Positions 30,001 through 39,200 of a DNA stretch of 64,000 bases are shown piece after piece. The notes beneath the pieces are model-generated. The model was not told the origin of the DNA, made no database searches, and saw only the letters and a list, made by a program, of their open reading frames with translations. Each line of letters begins with the position of its first letter. The stretch's first letter is position 1. This stretch comes from Roseateles sp. SL47 (GTDB lineage Bacteria > Pseudomonadota > Gammaproteobacteria > Burkholderiales > Burkholderiaceae_C), in assembly GCF_026625885.1 (NCBI RefSeq), contig NZ_CP113068.1, positions 4,030,001 to 4,094,000 on the forward strand, given 5' to 3'. A program made the position numbers and the translations under genes.

Positions 30001-30497
30001 CGGGTGACGTTTATTACGGCGAGGCCAGCCTGACCAACTTCGGTCTGGTGCGGGCGGACAACGTCAAGCGTCAATTGCCGGCGAGCGATGCCTTCTTCCG
30101 CTATGAATTCCTGGTGGATGTGCCGGACACCTTGGCACCGAAGCAGCGCGTGACGATTCCGTATCGCGTGATTGCCCTGCAGCCGCTCGATCAGGCGGCC
30201 ACCACGGGCACGGCCAGCGGCGGCGGCTGCTACAGCTACAGCGCGCAACTGGCGGTGTCCTGCGATTTCCAATGCGCCAACGGGCAGCAGTCCAGCTGCG
30301 GCTCTGCCATGTCCTGGTTCTCGGTCAGCAATAGTTCGTGCCCGGCGGGTGGGGGCGGAGGCGGCGGAGGCGGAGGAGGAGGTGGTGGCGGCGGTGGTGG
30401 TGGTGGCGGCTGGGGGGGCTCCGGGTCGAGCACGCCGATCAAGATGAAGGGAAAGAAGTGCGTGTTCATTCCAAAGGGCGGAACGCAATGCGATTGA
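24099..30497 (+). CDS. Giant exported Ig/FN3 protein with poly-glycine, cysteine-rich tail
   Basis: About 2132 aa. A long charged head leads to a signal peptide ending MPARA-A near residue 67. In order: a beta-helix segment (68-270), three bacterial Ig-like domains (about 365-650), fibronectin-III-like domains (about 652-750 and three more at 970-1250), CARDB-like sheets (1250-1490), further beta sheets, and a carboxypeptidase-regulatory-like domain (near 1850). The tail has several Cys, a run of 21 Gly (30348-30410), Trp-Gly-Gly and a basic CVFIPKGGTQCD end. A start at 24201 also keeps the signal peptide. The 3' end overlaps the RHS gene by 10 nt, so the two are probably made together. Likely a surface scaffold for the RHS toxin. 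Confidence 0.78.
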   Translation: MTRERPHQPSAVSRLPGCLRQMGALSRLGAFVGGMSVFTPRRGGVRRLVAAFTAASLVLGAMPARAADLQIDEGVVVKFGPDAQLVVRDKLTGGKGVTLTSQKDDLNGGQTGATPQTAAPGDWRGVRFEKSAGNYGLLSLTDWAIRFAGAEQQPALTLRALNPTLQYLQITDSFTGLRLVEGASPAITGSSFLRNQTGILAEGNSAPTIASTQLVGNTALAIQNTTPATPILATGNWWGHPSGPREVAGNPQGQGDAVSSGVTYSGYLANAPLIAPSIRLAAPASYFEQRTVTLEIACVNATEYRLAEGTGFAGANFQPLNNGRATVDFTVSEGDGRKPIGVQFRNAGGTVTTAMLADGGVLIDTQAPGVAINTPAAGSVVSGPITVEVTATDASGIAAVRIYLDDQLVATRTSSPYTYAWTLDGTADGSHVLRVVAQDPAGRTTELSRSVTVNRAPVLPDTEGPQLSALTVGGSVLANGATLTRNTTLTLQASDRSGVSRVEVLLDGNALATANGSGTYSATLDISQVPNGAHVLALRATDSLNNVSTSSFNIVVAHAVPDAPVISSPATGIITRTSSLGVTGSAAPSTSVQLIQNGQPVGSAVPVGSDGRFSSTVTLVAGSNRLQATANDVWGTSAPSAAVLVTLDVTVPASPANLTAAAQPQGKIRLSWTKSTDANVVGYDVYRAANAFTGTGEAVKVNSSPVTVAAWDDLPTVDGVWYYRVVSLNAAGTASEPTNQVQATSDNTLPRALSIVYTPLGKVDAATGRIGQGRVNLVVTVSESLQATPYLSVVPQGGSPITVELAKTGPTTYAGNFLIDANTPSGLANALFSARDLVGNRGTDIDAGATLQIDTDGPALSAITLAPSSPIKNDSAQPVQATFSFSKAPKNGVTPTVTYLLSGPLRSPITVGGLTQVNATTWRATLTLPSDAGAAGPETLIFSSRAQDELDNVSTRVVAFNRFQVYQGELPPLAVPFGFTAKAVPGGKVQLAWQAVADATSYQIYRQGPGQDALQPLIRAGGEAMVDQTPQDGTYRYAIATVRQSNGQESVSGQSAVVEVVASATAPGAPQNLQLQLTGQGIVASWQPPLASTVTSYNLYRASGTVITTVAGLTPLKTGIKQPIALDPAPSPQQGAYVVTALDAAGNESPISNSQYLNASLLPVSNLRIEQLGNELPVLRWNAPNGNVAGYLVYVGPDNARVKLTSSPITSTTFTDTGYTSGERRYTVATVDANGVEMPRSLVMPAVSSQVVSGVPVKRGVMNKLQLQVSNTSASALEGVRAVVRLPVNKDGTQFKDHKSDLLSLAANETRLVPVIVGGYTDMPSLANADVGVEVVPAEGELVKLSRPQRIEVGDGGLVVGMATEEFTRGGTGKLRLTIENTSEVDVELLTATNNGNNDSTELRFKIVDNDGNVLATQSYKQALGANVVTLTNGQTVARIPAGASYTSDVFDLNVPGSSPNSIRVRLEVDKLRYHSGQEDEIVIAGRGSEKVVSLVDTAYYGEVTHVSPITSFGDEDVVITGRALDRRDGKTLLGNTRLKLILNQQGFERTVSLLTDSSGQFTYTFKPTVTDSGLYRVSAVHPDITDRPEQKAFTINRVTVTPTPYKLDVPRNYPFSIPLVAQAGAGTSASNLRLVLVAASQPTGQMPEGVQLELPAPVSLSERQRLNLPVVFTANNAAVASGSLILDVISDEHPLAPIGKVTVNYTLSEAKPFLTVAPSFVETGLAQGSSQIESVVVQNKGLQDAINLRFSLTRPDGSAAPSWATITSTPDGTMAVGDQKSIDLAFAPPASVAEGVYEFRLSVVGDNVPQQSISVFASVTQSGQGNVLFKAADIYTATVGKDGKLIAGLAGARLTLQNEEVASVTYELTTDSVGEALFQNVPAGRYKFRASANNHQEIGGRVIIKPGITLNQSVFLQYNLITVEWSVREITIQDRYEITLNATFETDVPAAVVVLQPASVNLPKMNAGDVYYGEASLTNFGLVRADNVKRQLPASDAFFRYEFLVDVPDTLAPKQRVTIPYRVIALQPLDQAATTGTASGGGCYSYSAQLAVSCDFQCANGQQSSCGSAMSWFSVSNSSCPAGGGGGGGGGGGGGGGGGGGGGWGGSGSSTPIKMKGKKCVFIPKGGTQCD
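30348..30410 (+). repeat. 21-glycine coding run
   Basis: Twenty-one consecutive Gly codons with mixed third bases (GGT, GGC, GGA, GGG) near the end of the giant FN3 protein. The mixed codons argue for selection on the protein sequence and not for simple slippage of one codon. Confidence 0.9.
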
Positions 30498-33400
30498 CGC
30501 GCCATTTGACGCAGTTGTTGGCCACCTGCTTCATCGTTGTGACTTGCCTGGACGCAGGCGCGGCCGAAAGTACTCAAGCGTTGACGGTGACGGCACCGAA
30601 TGGCTACGCCAACCTCCAGGTCCTTGACTTGTCGGTACGCACCACAGCGGGCGCTGCGGTGTGGACGCGTGCCTGGAATGGCCAGGAGTGGAAATTCAAT
30701 CCTCATTGGGAAAGTCTTTCTCAAAGCTGGAGCAACCTGACTGGCAGCCAGACCGAGGACAGCAGCGGAAAGCCCAGCACGGGTTTGGCGGCCAGCGCAG
30801 GAGGCGGCGGCTGCTGGGTGTGGGTGGACGAGGATTGGCAGCCCACCCACGCGGCCGTGGACGTGAGCACCGGTCTGCGGGACGCGGGCCCCATGATTCC
30901 CCTGCGGAGCACGCCATTCAATCGGGAAATGCCGGCCGAGGGGAGTGACTACGCGCCCGGCATGCGCGTCAGCGTGGACTATGCGTCCCTGTGCGCGGGC
31001 AGTGGCGCAGCCTCCGCCATGGTGGAGATGGAGGGCATTCGGCGGATCAACGAACTGCACCTGGGGGAAGCCAGTCGCTTCTCTTTCAACAACCGCACCA
31101 CGATCGAAAAGCGCCCGGTTCAGCAGTTGCCTGCGGTGTCACTGTCTGCGCTGACGTCCGGTCGGCTGGCGCTGATGCCCGGCACCAATGAGAAAGGTTT
31201 TCGCTGGCTAGACCGGACTGGTTCCTGGATCGACTACAACACGCGCGGTCAGGTGGTAGCCTATGGCGACCGCAACAACAACACCATCTGGCTTGCCCGG
31301 GATGCACGAGGCATTTTGCAAGGGGTGGTGGATGGCAACGGGCGAGTGATGTTCACGCTGCATTACAGCGGAGAACTGCTGACCGAGGTTCGGGACTATC
31401 CCATTGACGGCCTCACCGGAGACTTGCCAGCCCGGACGGTGAAGTACGCCTACGATGCACGTAACCGCTTGACGAAGGTGACGGATGCTCGTGGTTATGT
31501 CGTTCTCTACGATTACGACATTGCCAACCACATCGTCAAAATCACTGACCAAGAGGGGCGCGTTGAATCGCTCACCTACAGCGGCGATACCGTTGCCACT
31601 CGTGTCGCGCCTGACGGTGGAATCACCTCCTACCAATTCGACTACGACGAAGTCAACAAGCAGTTCGTCAGCAAGATCACCGGTCCCGAGACGTCGGCGG
31701 GCCGCCGGGTTGAAGATCTGACCCACAACCGGGTGGGAAAGCTGGTGCGTCGATTGGTCAACGGCCGCACGGAGGCCGAGATTCAATACGACACAGGTGC
31801 CCGTAGCGAAAGCCTGACGAACGCGCGCGGATTCACCACGCTCATCACTCGCAATGAGTTCGAACAGCCCGTCGAGGTGGTCAACGAAGACGGCACCGTG
31901 CGTCGCTACCAGATTTCGGCTGTCGACCTGTCCATCACATCCTCTACGGACGAAGCCGGCGTTCGGACTGTCTACGAGCGGGACTCGAGGGGCAACCTGC
32001 TTCGTTCGATTGAGGCCGCTGGTACTGCGGATGAGCGGATCACTGAATATCAGTTAGACGCTACGGGTCGCCCGAAGATGGTGACTCGAAAAGGGCGTGT
32101 CGAGACCACGGGTACGGTCACAGGTGATGCGGTATGGCAGTTGTCCTACGACGATCAAGGTCTGGTCCGCCAGACCATCGATCCGATGGGGAGAGTCCGG
32201 CAGTATGTTCATGACCGTGCCGGGAACACCGTGAGCTACACCAATCCCGCAGGCAAGACCACCCGTTTCGAGGTGAATGCCACGGGGCAATTGGTCAAGG
32301 TCACCAATGCCTTGCGAGAGGTGAAGCTCCTGGAGTATGACAAGGTCGGAGATCCGGTAGCGTCTGTCAATCGCCTGGGCAAAACGGTCCGTGCCGCTTA
32401 CGACAGCATGCGGCGTCTGGTGCGTTTCACGACGGAGGTGGGGGGTGTTTCGAGCACCAGCTATAACGCTGAAGGGCTTCCCATTGAAGAGACGGATGAG
32501 GACGGGCGCAAGACGACGCTGCAATATGACACGCTGCTTCGAGTAACGCGGGAAGCGGACGAACTCGGCAACGTCACCAGCTTTGATTACCAGGTGGCGG
32601 ATGGATCTTCCAGCGGCTTGCGCGGCAGCCTTGGCATGCCCACCGAGATCCAATATCCGACCTTTACGCGCCGTACCCGCTATGACGCCATGGAGCGTCC
32701 GACCAGCGATACGCTGCTCAATCCTGGAAGGCTTGGCACCGAAGGATTGGTCACCAGCAGGAGCTACGACGCCAGAGGGCTGGTCAGCAGTGAAACCAAT
32801 CCCGAAGGAAAGACGCGCAAGTTCGTCTACAACGCCTTTGGTCAGATTCTTCAGGCCACTGACAGTCAGGGAGCCGTGTCGCAGGCGGTGTATGACGTGC
32901 GCGGCAACCTTATTCAGTTTACTGACGCCAAGGGCAATCGCACGCGTTATGAGTATGACCTGACAGACCGCCTGGTGACTCAGATCATGCCGTTGGGGCA
33001 GCGGCAGCAGTACACGTATGACGCGGTAGGAGATCTGGCGAGCTTCACCGATGGTCAAGGGCATCGCAGCGAATACGAGCGCGATGCGCTGCAGCGCATC
33101 AAGAGGACCAAGCACTACTCGGCTGCGAACGTCCTGGAGAAGACAGCGGAATTCACCTGGGACGGGGAGTCAAACCTTGTCTCCTGGACCGAAACTGACC
33201 ACGGACGTGCGCAGACCACAAGCGCCGCGTACCTCTACGACGACGCCAATCGTCGGCTGAGTGAAACCGTCACGTATCCGGCAGGGCATTCGTTGACCTA
33301 TCGGTACGAATACACCCCTGCTGGCAAGAAGTCCGCCCTGGTGTGGGCGGACGGCACCCGTATCGAGTACGGCTATAGCCCCCATGGTGAGCTGGATGCC

Positions 33401-35635
33401 GTGACGATTCCGGGCGAAGGGGTGATCAGTGTCAATCAGTTCAAATGGGTGGCGCCTGCCCAGGTGACCCTGCCTGGCGGAACCCGGCAGGAAAGAGAGT
33501 ACGACGGCCTGTTGAACCTGGAGGCGCTCAAGGTGCGGGCGCCCAGCCAGCAGGTGACGCTGGATCTCAAAAACACCTTTGGTCGGGTTCAGGAACTGAA
33601 GGAACGCGCACGGACCGACACGGCGGGTGAGATCAGCACCAGTACAAACGGCCTGTTTGCCTACGACAGTGAGACCCGGCTGACCCAAGCGCAGACCACG
33701 GGTGGGGCGCTGGGGACCGCCACCGAAACATTCACACTGGATGCGGTCGGGAATCGTGTCGCTCACAGCCAGGTCAGTGGCGCCTGGACCTACGACGGCA
33801 ACAACCGGCTGGTGCAACGAGGCACCGATGCCAACGCAACCCGTTATTCCTACGATGACGCGGGCAACCTGACTCAGGTCGAAGGCGCCAGTGGCGTCAT
33901 CGTTCGCTATCGCTACGACAGTCAGAACCAATTGTCCGAGGTGACGGATGGCCGTGGACGCCTGGTTGCGCGCTATGGCTATGACCCATTGGGACGCCGT
34001 CTTTGGAAAGAACAGTTTCGCAGCCGTTCCGGCGACGCTTTGTCTCCTGCCATCCGTACCAGCTATCTCTATTCGGATGAGGCACTGATTGCCGAGGCCG
34101 TTGAGGACATCAGCTTGGGCGCCGACGGCTCCGTCACCGCCATCGGAACGGCGCAGATCCGGACTCAATACGGCCCCACACCGGATAGCGACTTCGGTGC
34201 AGACGTGTTGTTTGTCAAAACTCGGGGCAGCGACGGGCAGGATCTCTTTGCCTACTACCACCATGACCAGCTTGGCGCTCCCATTCAGGCAACGAACAAG
34301 GCTGGGGAGGTGGTCTGGTCGGGGGACTACAACGTCTTTGGCGAAGCGCGCATTACGACGCCCTCAGGCGGTGCGGGCTCCGTGACCATCGTGTCGAATT
34401 TGCGTCTGCCAGGTCAGTACTACGACGACGAAACCGGACTGCATTACAACTACTACCGCTACTACGATCCCTCGTTGGGCCGCTACACCCAGGAAGACCC
34501 CATCGGGCTGATCGGTGGGCCGAACCGCTACATCTACGTGGGTGGTGATCCGCTGAATGGCATCGATCCCTACGGGTTGTTTGACATCACCAATCCGGCA
34601 GATTGGCCGACGGTGCCGGACGAGGCGGTCGACGCGATTGCCGGTTTTGGCGATGGCATGTTGGAGGTTGTGACCTTTGGCATCTGGGATGGAGACTGGG
34701 TTCGCCGCAAGCTGGACATCGGTTCGGTGGATGTATGCTCGAGCAACTACGGCATCGGCAAGGTCGTGGGTGAAATCACCGCCATGGTGGTACTGAGCAG
34801 GGCGCGAAATCCGTGCAACAGCTTCGCCTCAGACACCCTTGTTCACGTTCGCCCTCGCTCGGAAGACGCGCTGGCGATCCGTGGGCAGACGGAGCTGAAA
34901 CCAATATCGGAACTGGTGGTTGGTGATGAAGTTCTGGCCTTCAGCGAATGGAAGCAACGCGGCGATATCGCGGGTGCCGATAACAGGTTGTCGTACGAAA
35001 AGGTGGTGGATGTCTTCACCAGCTATCAGAAGCAGCAGATAGTTCGAATCCACACAGAAAACGGCAAGTTGCTCACGGCGACGGCCGGTCATGCGTTCAT
35101 GACCGACGAGGGCTGGCGCGACGCGATTCTGTTGAAACGTGGCGGGAAACTGCTGCTCAAGGGCAGTGGGGAAGGGGATTCCGACCGCTGGACGACGATC
35201 ACCGAGGTGGCCTTGGACTGGGCTACCCTTCCGGTATTCAACCTTGAGGTTGCCAATGCACACACCTTCTTCACGGGTGAGCAGGGCGTCCTGGCGCATA
35301 ACGGGCAATGCCGTTTAAAGGGCGGTGGCGGGCGAAAAGGCCCAGCAAAGGGGGCGAAGAAGAGCGGCGGGGAGTCTGACAAGGCAGCTCGAGGACGCGA
35401 AGCACACAAGAACTACGAGAATGCTTTAGGCGAAGGGTACGAATTCAACAAGGCGCTGCCGAGTGGGAAACGCCCCGATGCCGTCGATTACGAGAATCGC
35501 ATCGTTCGCGAACTCAAACCCGACAATCCCCGTGCAATTCAGCGTGGAGAAAAACAGGTTGAAGGCTACAAGAAGGAGTTGGAGCAAATGACAGGTGAGA
35601 AGTGGACAAGTTACGTCGACACATATCGGCAATGA
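30488..35635 (+). CDS. Secreted RHS/YD-repeat polymorphic toxin with HINT and PD-(D/E)xK nuclease tip
   Basis: A 1715-aa protein with a Sec signal peptide (cleavage near AGA-A, residue 24). YD repeats fill about 300-1280. The RHS core ends with YRYYDPSLGRYTQEDPIGL near residue 1335 and the DPYGL boundary. A HINT autoprocessing domain runs from Cys1443 (CNSFASDTLV) through TATAGHAF to HNG at 1604-1606. The released tip of about 110 aa has a basic Gly/Lys linker, then PDAVD (Asp1664) and RELK (Glu1675, Lys1677), fitting a PD-(D/E)xK DNase fold. RHS toxins more often leave by T6SS or Tc-like routes; a cleavable signal and the adjacent secretin point to a T2SS-like route. The gene overlaps both neighbours. 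Confidence 0.88.
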   Translation: MRLTRHLTQLLATCFIVVTCLDAGAAESTQALTVTAPNGYANLQVLDLSVRTTAGAAVWTRAWNGQEWKFNPHWESLSQSWSNLTGSQTEDSSGKPSTGLAASAGGGGCWVWVDEDWQPTHAAVDVSTGLRDAGPMIPLRSTPFNREMPAEGSDYAPGMRVSVDYASLCAGSGAASAMVEMEGIRRINELHLGEASRFSFNNRTTIEKRPVQQLPAVSLSALTSGRLALMPGTNEKGFRWLDRTGSWIDYNTRGQVVAYGDRNNNTIWLARDARGILQGVVDGNGRVMFTLHYSGELLTEVRDYPIDGLTGDLPARTVKYAYDARNRLTKVTDARGYVVLYDYDIANHIVKITDQEGRVESLTYSGDTVATRVAPDGGITSYQFDYDEVNKQFVSKITGPETSAGRRVEDLTHNRVGKLVRRLVNGRTEAEIQYDTGARSESLTNARGFTTLITRNEFEQPVEVVNEDGTVRRYQISAVDLSITSSTDEAGVRTVYERDSRGNLLRSIEAAGTADERITEYQLDATGRPKMVTRKGRVETTGTVTGDAVWQLSYDDQGLVRQTIDPMGRVRQYVHDRAGNTVSYTNPAGKTTRFEVNATGQLVKVTNALREVKLLEYDKVGDPVASVNRLGKTVRAAYDSMRRLVRFTTEVGGVSSTSYNAEGLPIEETDEDGRKTTLQYDTLLRVTREADELGNVTSFDYQVADGSSSGLRGSLGMPTEIQYPTFTRRTRYDAMERPTSDTLLNPGRLGTEGLVTSRSYDARGLVSSETNPEGKTRKFVYNAFGQILQATDSQGAVSQAVYDVRGNLIQFTDAKGNRTRYEYDLTDRLVTQIMPLGQRQQYTYDAVGDLASFTDGQGHRSEYERDALQRIKRTKHYSAANVLEKTAEFTWDGESNLVSWTETDHGRAQTTSAAYLYDDANRRLSETVTYPAGHSLTYRYEYTPAGKKSALVWADGTRIEYGYSPHGELDAVTIPGEGVISVNQFKWVAPAQVTLPGGTRQEREYDGLLNLEALKVRAPSQQVTLDLKNTFGRVQELKERARTDTAGEISTSTNGLFAYDSETRLTQAQTTGGALGTATETFTLDAVGNRVAHSQVSGAWTYDGNNRLVQRGTDANATRYSYDDAGNLTQVEGASGVIVRYRYDSQNQLSEVTDGRGRLVARYGYDPLGRRLWKEQFRSRSGDALSPAIRTSYLYSDEALIAEAVEDISLGADGSVTAIGTAQIRTQYGPTPDSDFGADVLFVKTRGSDGQDLFAYYHHDQLGAPIQATNKAGEVVWSGDYNVFGEARITTPSGGAGSVTIVSNLRLPGQYYDDETGLHYNYYRYYDPSLGRYTQEDPIGLIGGPNRYIYVGGDPLNGIDPYGLFDITNPADWPTVPDEAVDAIAGFGDGMLEVVTFGIWDGDWVRRKLDIGSVDVCSSNYGIGKVVGEITAMVVLSRARNPCNSFASDTLVHVRPRSEDALAIRGQTELKPISELVVGDEVLAFSEWKQRGDIAGADNRLSYEKVVDVFTSYQKQQIVRIHTENGKLLTATAGHAFMTDEGWRDAILLKRGGKLLLKGSGEGDSDRWTTITEVALDWATLPVFNLEVANAHTFFTGEQGVLAHNGQCRLKGGGGRKGPAKGAKKSGGESDKAARGREAHKNYENALGEGYEFNKALPSGKRPDAVDYENRIVRELKPDNPRAIQRGEKQVEGYKKELEQMTGEKWTSYVDTYRQ

Positions 35636-36084
35636 TGGACAAGACCAACTTCAAGAAGGGGCTCGGCTGCGTGCTCAAGTCAGCTGGCTTTGCAAGCAAG
35701 AGTGGATCCTGGTATCTGAGCGGCCGTGATTCTATTGTTGTGCTCAATCTTCAAAAATCGGATTTTGATGAAAAGTTCTATTTGAACTTTGGCGTGTGGT
35801 TGAAGAGCCTGGGCGCTGTTGAATTCCCCGCAGAGAACAAGTGCCACATTCAGGCTCGTTTGACTTCATTGTTTCCCGGTCATGCCGAGGCTATTGATCG
35901 AGCATGCATGGCGGGTGGCAGTAAGGAAGACTCCGCCACGTTCGCCGAGTTCTTGGAGAGTGAATTCGTGCCCTTCTGCAATGATTGTTTGCGGATCGAA
36001 GGTCTGCGATCAAAACTCGAAGCAGACGTGTTCAAGAGGGCATTGATCATGAAGACTGCGAAGGACGCTTTGACCCAAGTGTGA
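35632..36084 (+). CDS. DUF4304-like immunity protein
   Basis: A 150-aa cytoplasmic protein without signal peptide. LGCVLKSAGFASKSGSWYL, VVLNLQKSDFDEKFYLNFGVWLKSLG (shown in pieces: VVLNLQKS and NFGVWLKSL) and CHIQARL are the pattern I know from DUF4304, a family found as immunity to polymorphic toxins. Its ATG at 35632 overlaps the toxin stop (ATGA), the classic toxin-immunity arrangement; ATG 35635 is an alternative. Base composition is visibly more AT-rich than the surrounding genes, suggesting exchange of the toxin tip and immunity as a cassette. Confidence 0.75.
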   Translation: MMDKTNFKKGLGCVLKSAGFASKSGSWYLSGRDSIVVLNLQKSDFDEKFYLNFGVWLKSLGAVEFPAENKCHIQARLTSLFPGHAEAIDRACMAGGSKEDSATFAEFLESEFVPFCNDCLRIEGLRSKLEADVFKRALIMKTAKDALTQV

Positions 36085-36201
36085 GGGGTTGCTTGCTGTA
36101 TTTTCGTGAATCTGGAGATGGGTTTGCATTGATTCACCTATGTTGGTGAATTCGCTCTTTTCCAGACCTCTGGTGAATTTGTTTTTCAAATATTCAACGT
36201 C

Positions 36202-39200
36202 ATGGCCTTGATGAATACTCTACGTTCGCATGTACAAAAAATCGGCGCCCGTGCGAGCATCGCCACGGCGTTGTTAACGGCCGGCCTGCTGTTGCTGCCG
36301 ACCTTCGGCCACGCCCAGGAGACGGTGTGCGCCCGGGTCAAGATCGAGATCAAGCAGGAACTGACGCTTGAGCGTCAGGCCTTTGATGCTGAGATGAAGA
36401 TCAACAACACCACGGACACCGGCGTCATTGAGGCCGTGTCCGTCGTGGTGAAGATCACTGACGAGGCCGGAACACCCATTGCGGTCACCGACAACCCGAA
36501 TGACACGTCGGCCAAATTCTTCCTGCGTGTGTCGAATCGGGAGAACATCAGCGACGTGACGGGGACGGGTAGCGTCCTCCCGCAGACCACCGCCCGCATC
36601 AACTGGCTGCTCATCCCGGCGCCCGGCTCGGCCGGTACCTCGCCCGCAGGCAAGAAGTATCTGGTGGGCGCCACACTCAAATACCGCTACGCCGGGGAGG
36701 ACCAGACGCTGGATGTCTCCCCCGACGTCATCACCGTCAAGCCGCTGCCCCTGCTGACGCTGGACTATTTCCTCCAGCAGGACGTCATCGGCGACGACCC
36801 GCTCACCACCGAGATTGAAGCGGTGGAGCCCGCCACACTGGGCGTACGTGTCAAAAACAATGGCTACGCCACCGCCAAGAATCTGAAGATCGATTCGGCC
36901 CAGCCCAAGATCGTTGAAAACAACCAGGGGCTGCTGATCAACTTCAAGCTCACCGGCAGCTATGTGGACGACGCGCCCACCCAGAACACCTTGCTGGTGA
37001 ACTTCGGGGACATTGCGGCCAACACCAGCAAGATGGGCCGCTGGTTGCTCGAGACCTCGCTGGCCGGCAAATTCACCGAGTTCACTGCCACGTTCAGCCA
37101 TGCCGATGAATTGGGCGGCGCCCTGACTTCCATCCTGCAGGCCACGAATGCGCATTTCCTGATTCGCGACGTGCGCGTCGACCTGCCTGGGCGAGACAAC
37201 GTCCGCGACTTCCTGGCGCGTGACGGTGACGTCATCCGCGTCTACGAGTCCGACAGCACCGACACCGTGGTCACCGACCGCAGCGGCGTGGCGCAAATGT
37301 CCGCCAGCACCAATGGATCCGGCAATGCCGTCTACCGCATCGCCTTCCCGGCGACGGCAGGTTTTGCCTATGTGAAGCTGCCGGACCCCTTCAATGGCAC
37401 CAAGGCCCTGGGGGCGGTGCAGCGTTCCGATGCCAAGCAACTGCTGGCGGAAAACGTGTGGTTGTCCAAGACCCGCAACCTGGAACTCAAGCGCTGGGAA
37501 TACTGGGTCAACATCTTTGACGTCAACACCACCGGCAGCTACGACACCGAATTCCAGGCGCCACCCACGGCCACGCTGCCGCCAGTGATCCAGTTCATTC
37601 CGGACCGGATTCTGGATGAAGAGCAGCAAGTGTCCTTCCTGGTGGAGGCCAGCAGCCCGTCGGGCAAGCCGGTTGCGCTGACGGCCGCTCCGCTGCCCGC
37701 AGGTGCCACCTTCACGCCGCAAGCCACCGACCCGCTGGCGCCCACACTGGCCCGCGCCATCTTTGACTGGAAGCCTGCCAAGGGTTCGGCCGGCAGCTAT
37801 CTCATCACCTACACGGCCAATGACGGCACGCTCAGCAGCAGCCGCTCGGCCATCATCAAGGTCAACAGCGCCTCGCCGCCACCGGGCCCCGGCACGCCGA
37901 CCATCGAGTCGCCGCAGTCCGGCGCCCAGGTCACGCGTCTGCGTCCGATCCTGTCGGTGATGACGTCCACCCAGTCCAAGGACCCGACCACGCAGGTGCA
38001 GTTCGAGATCTACCGAGACGAGGGCATGACCCAACTGGTCGAGACCGGGCTGGTGAGCAAGGCTGGCGCCATTGGCGGCACCCAGCAGGCCACCACCTGG
38101 CAGCCCGCTGCGGACCTGACGGACAACACCCGCTACTGGTGGCGTGCCCGCGGCTTTGACGGCACGCAGACCTACAGCCTGTGGGCCTCGGCGCAGTTCT
38201 TCGTCAACCTGTTCAACGATCCGCCGGAAACCTTCAACCTGACGTCGCCAGCGCCCAATGGCGAAGTGGCCAGCGTGCTGCCGGTGCTGAGCTGGACCAA
38301 CAGCACCGACCGCGATGGCGACGCCATCACCTACGTCGTGCGTGTGTATAGCGATGCGGCCCTGAGCCAGCGTGTGGCGCAGTCCGAAGCCCTGCCGGCC
38401 GGTGAGAGCGGCACCACCAGCTGGACCGTGCCTGCAGCGCTGACCAACCACGCCACCTACTACTGGCAGGTGGAGGCACGTGATGCCCTGGGGGCTGCGA
38501 CCACCAGCGCGGCACGGCCCTTTGTGGTTAATACGGGCAACACCGCGCCGACCACGCCCGTGCTGGTCAGCCCGGCTGCGGGTGGCATCAGCCCCAGCGC
38601 CACCACCGTGCTGACCATCGAGAGCGGCACCGATGCCGAAGGGGATCTGATCACCTACATCTTCGAGCTGGACACCGTCTCGACCTTCGACTCGGGCAAC
38701 AAGCGCAGTTCCGGTGCCATCATCCGCTCGGCCGGTGCCACCACCAGCTGGACGGTCACGGGCCTGGTGGAAGACACGCGCTACTACTGGCGCGTCAAGG
38801 CGCAGGATGGCCGTGCGGAGACGGCGTGGGCGGGGGCCTCCTTCGTGATGAGCACCACCAACAACCCGCCGACCACGCCCACCATCCGCAACCCGGGCAA
38901 CGGTGCCTGGTCCAGTACGCTGCAGCCGGTGCTGGAGGTGAATCCTGCGACCGACCCCGAGGGGCAAGCGCTGGTGTATTGGTTTGAGATCTATGACGAT
39001 GCGCAGCTGACGCATCAGGTCTGGCGCGGCACGACGACCACCACTTCGCTGGTGCCCGGTGTGGAGCTGAAGGACAACACCACCTACTGGTGGCGCGTGA
39101 TGGCCTTGGATCCGCAGGGCGGCAGCAGCCCGATGACCCCGGCTGCGGTCCTGTACGTGAGCACGTCGGCCTACCAGCCGCCGAGCATCCAGATCACGTC

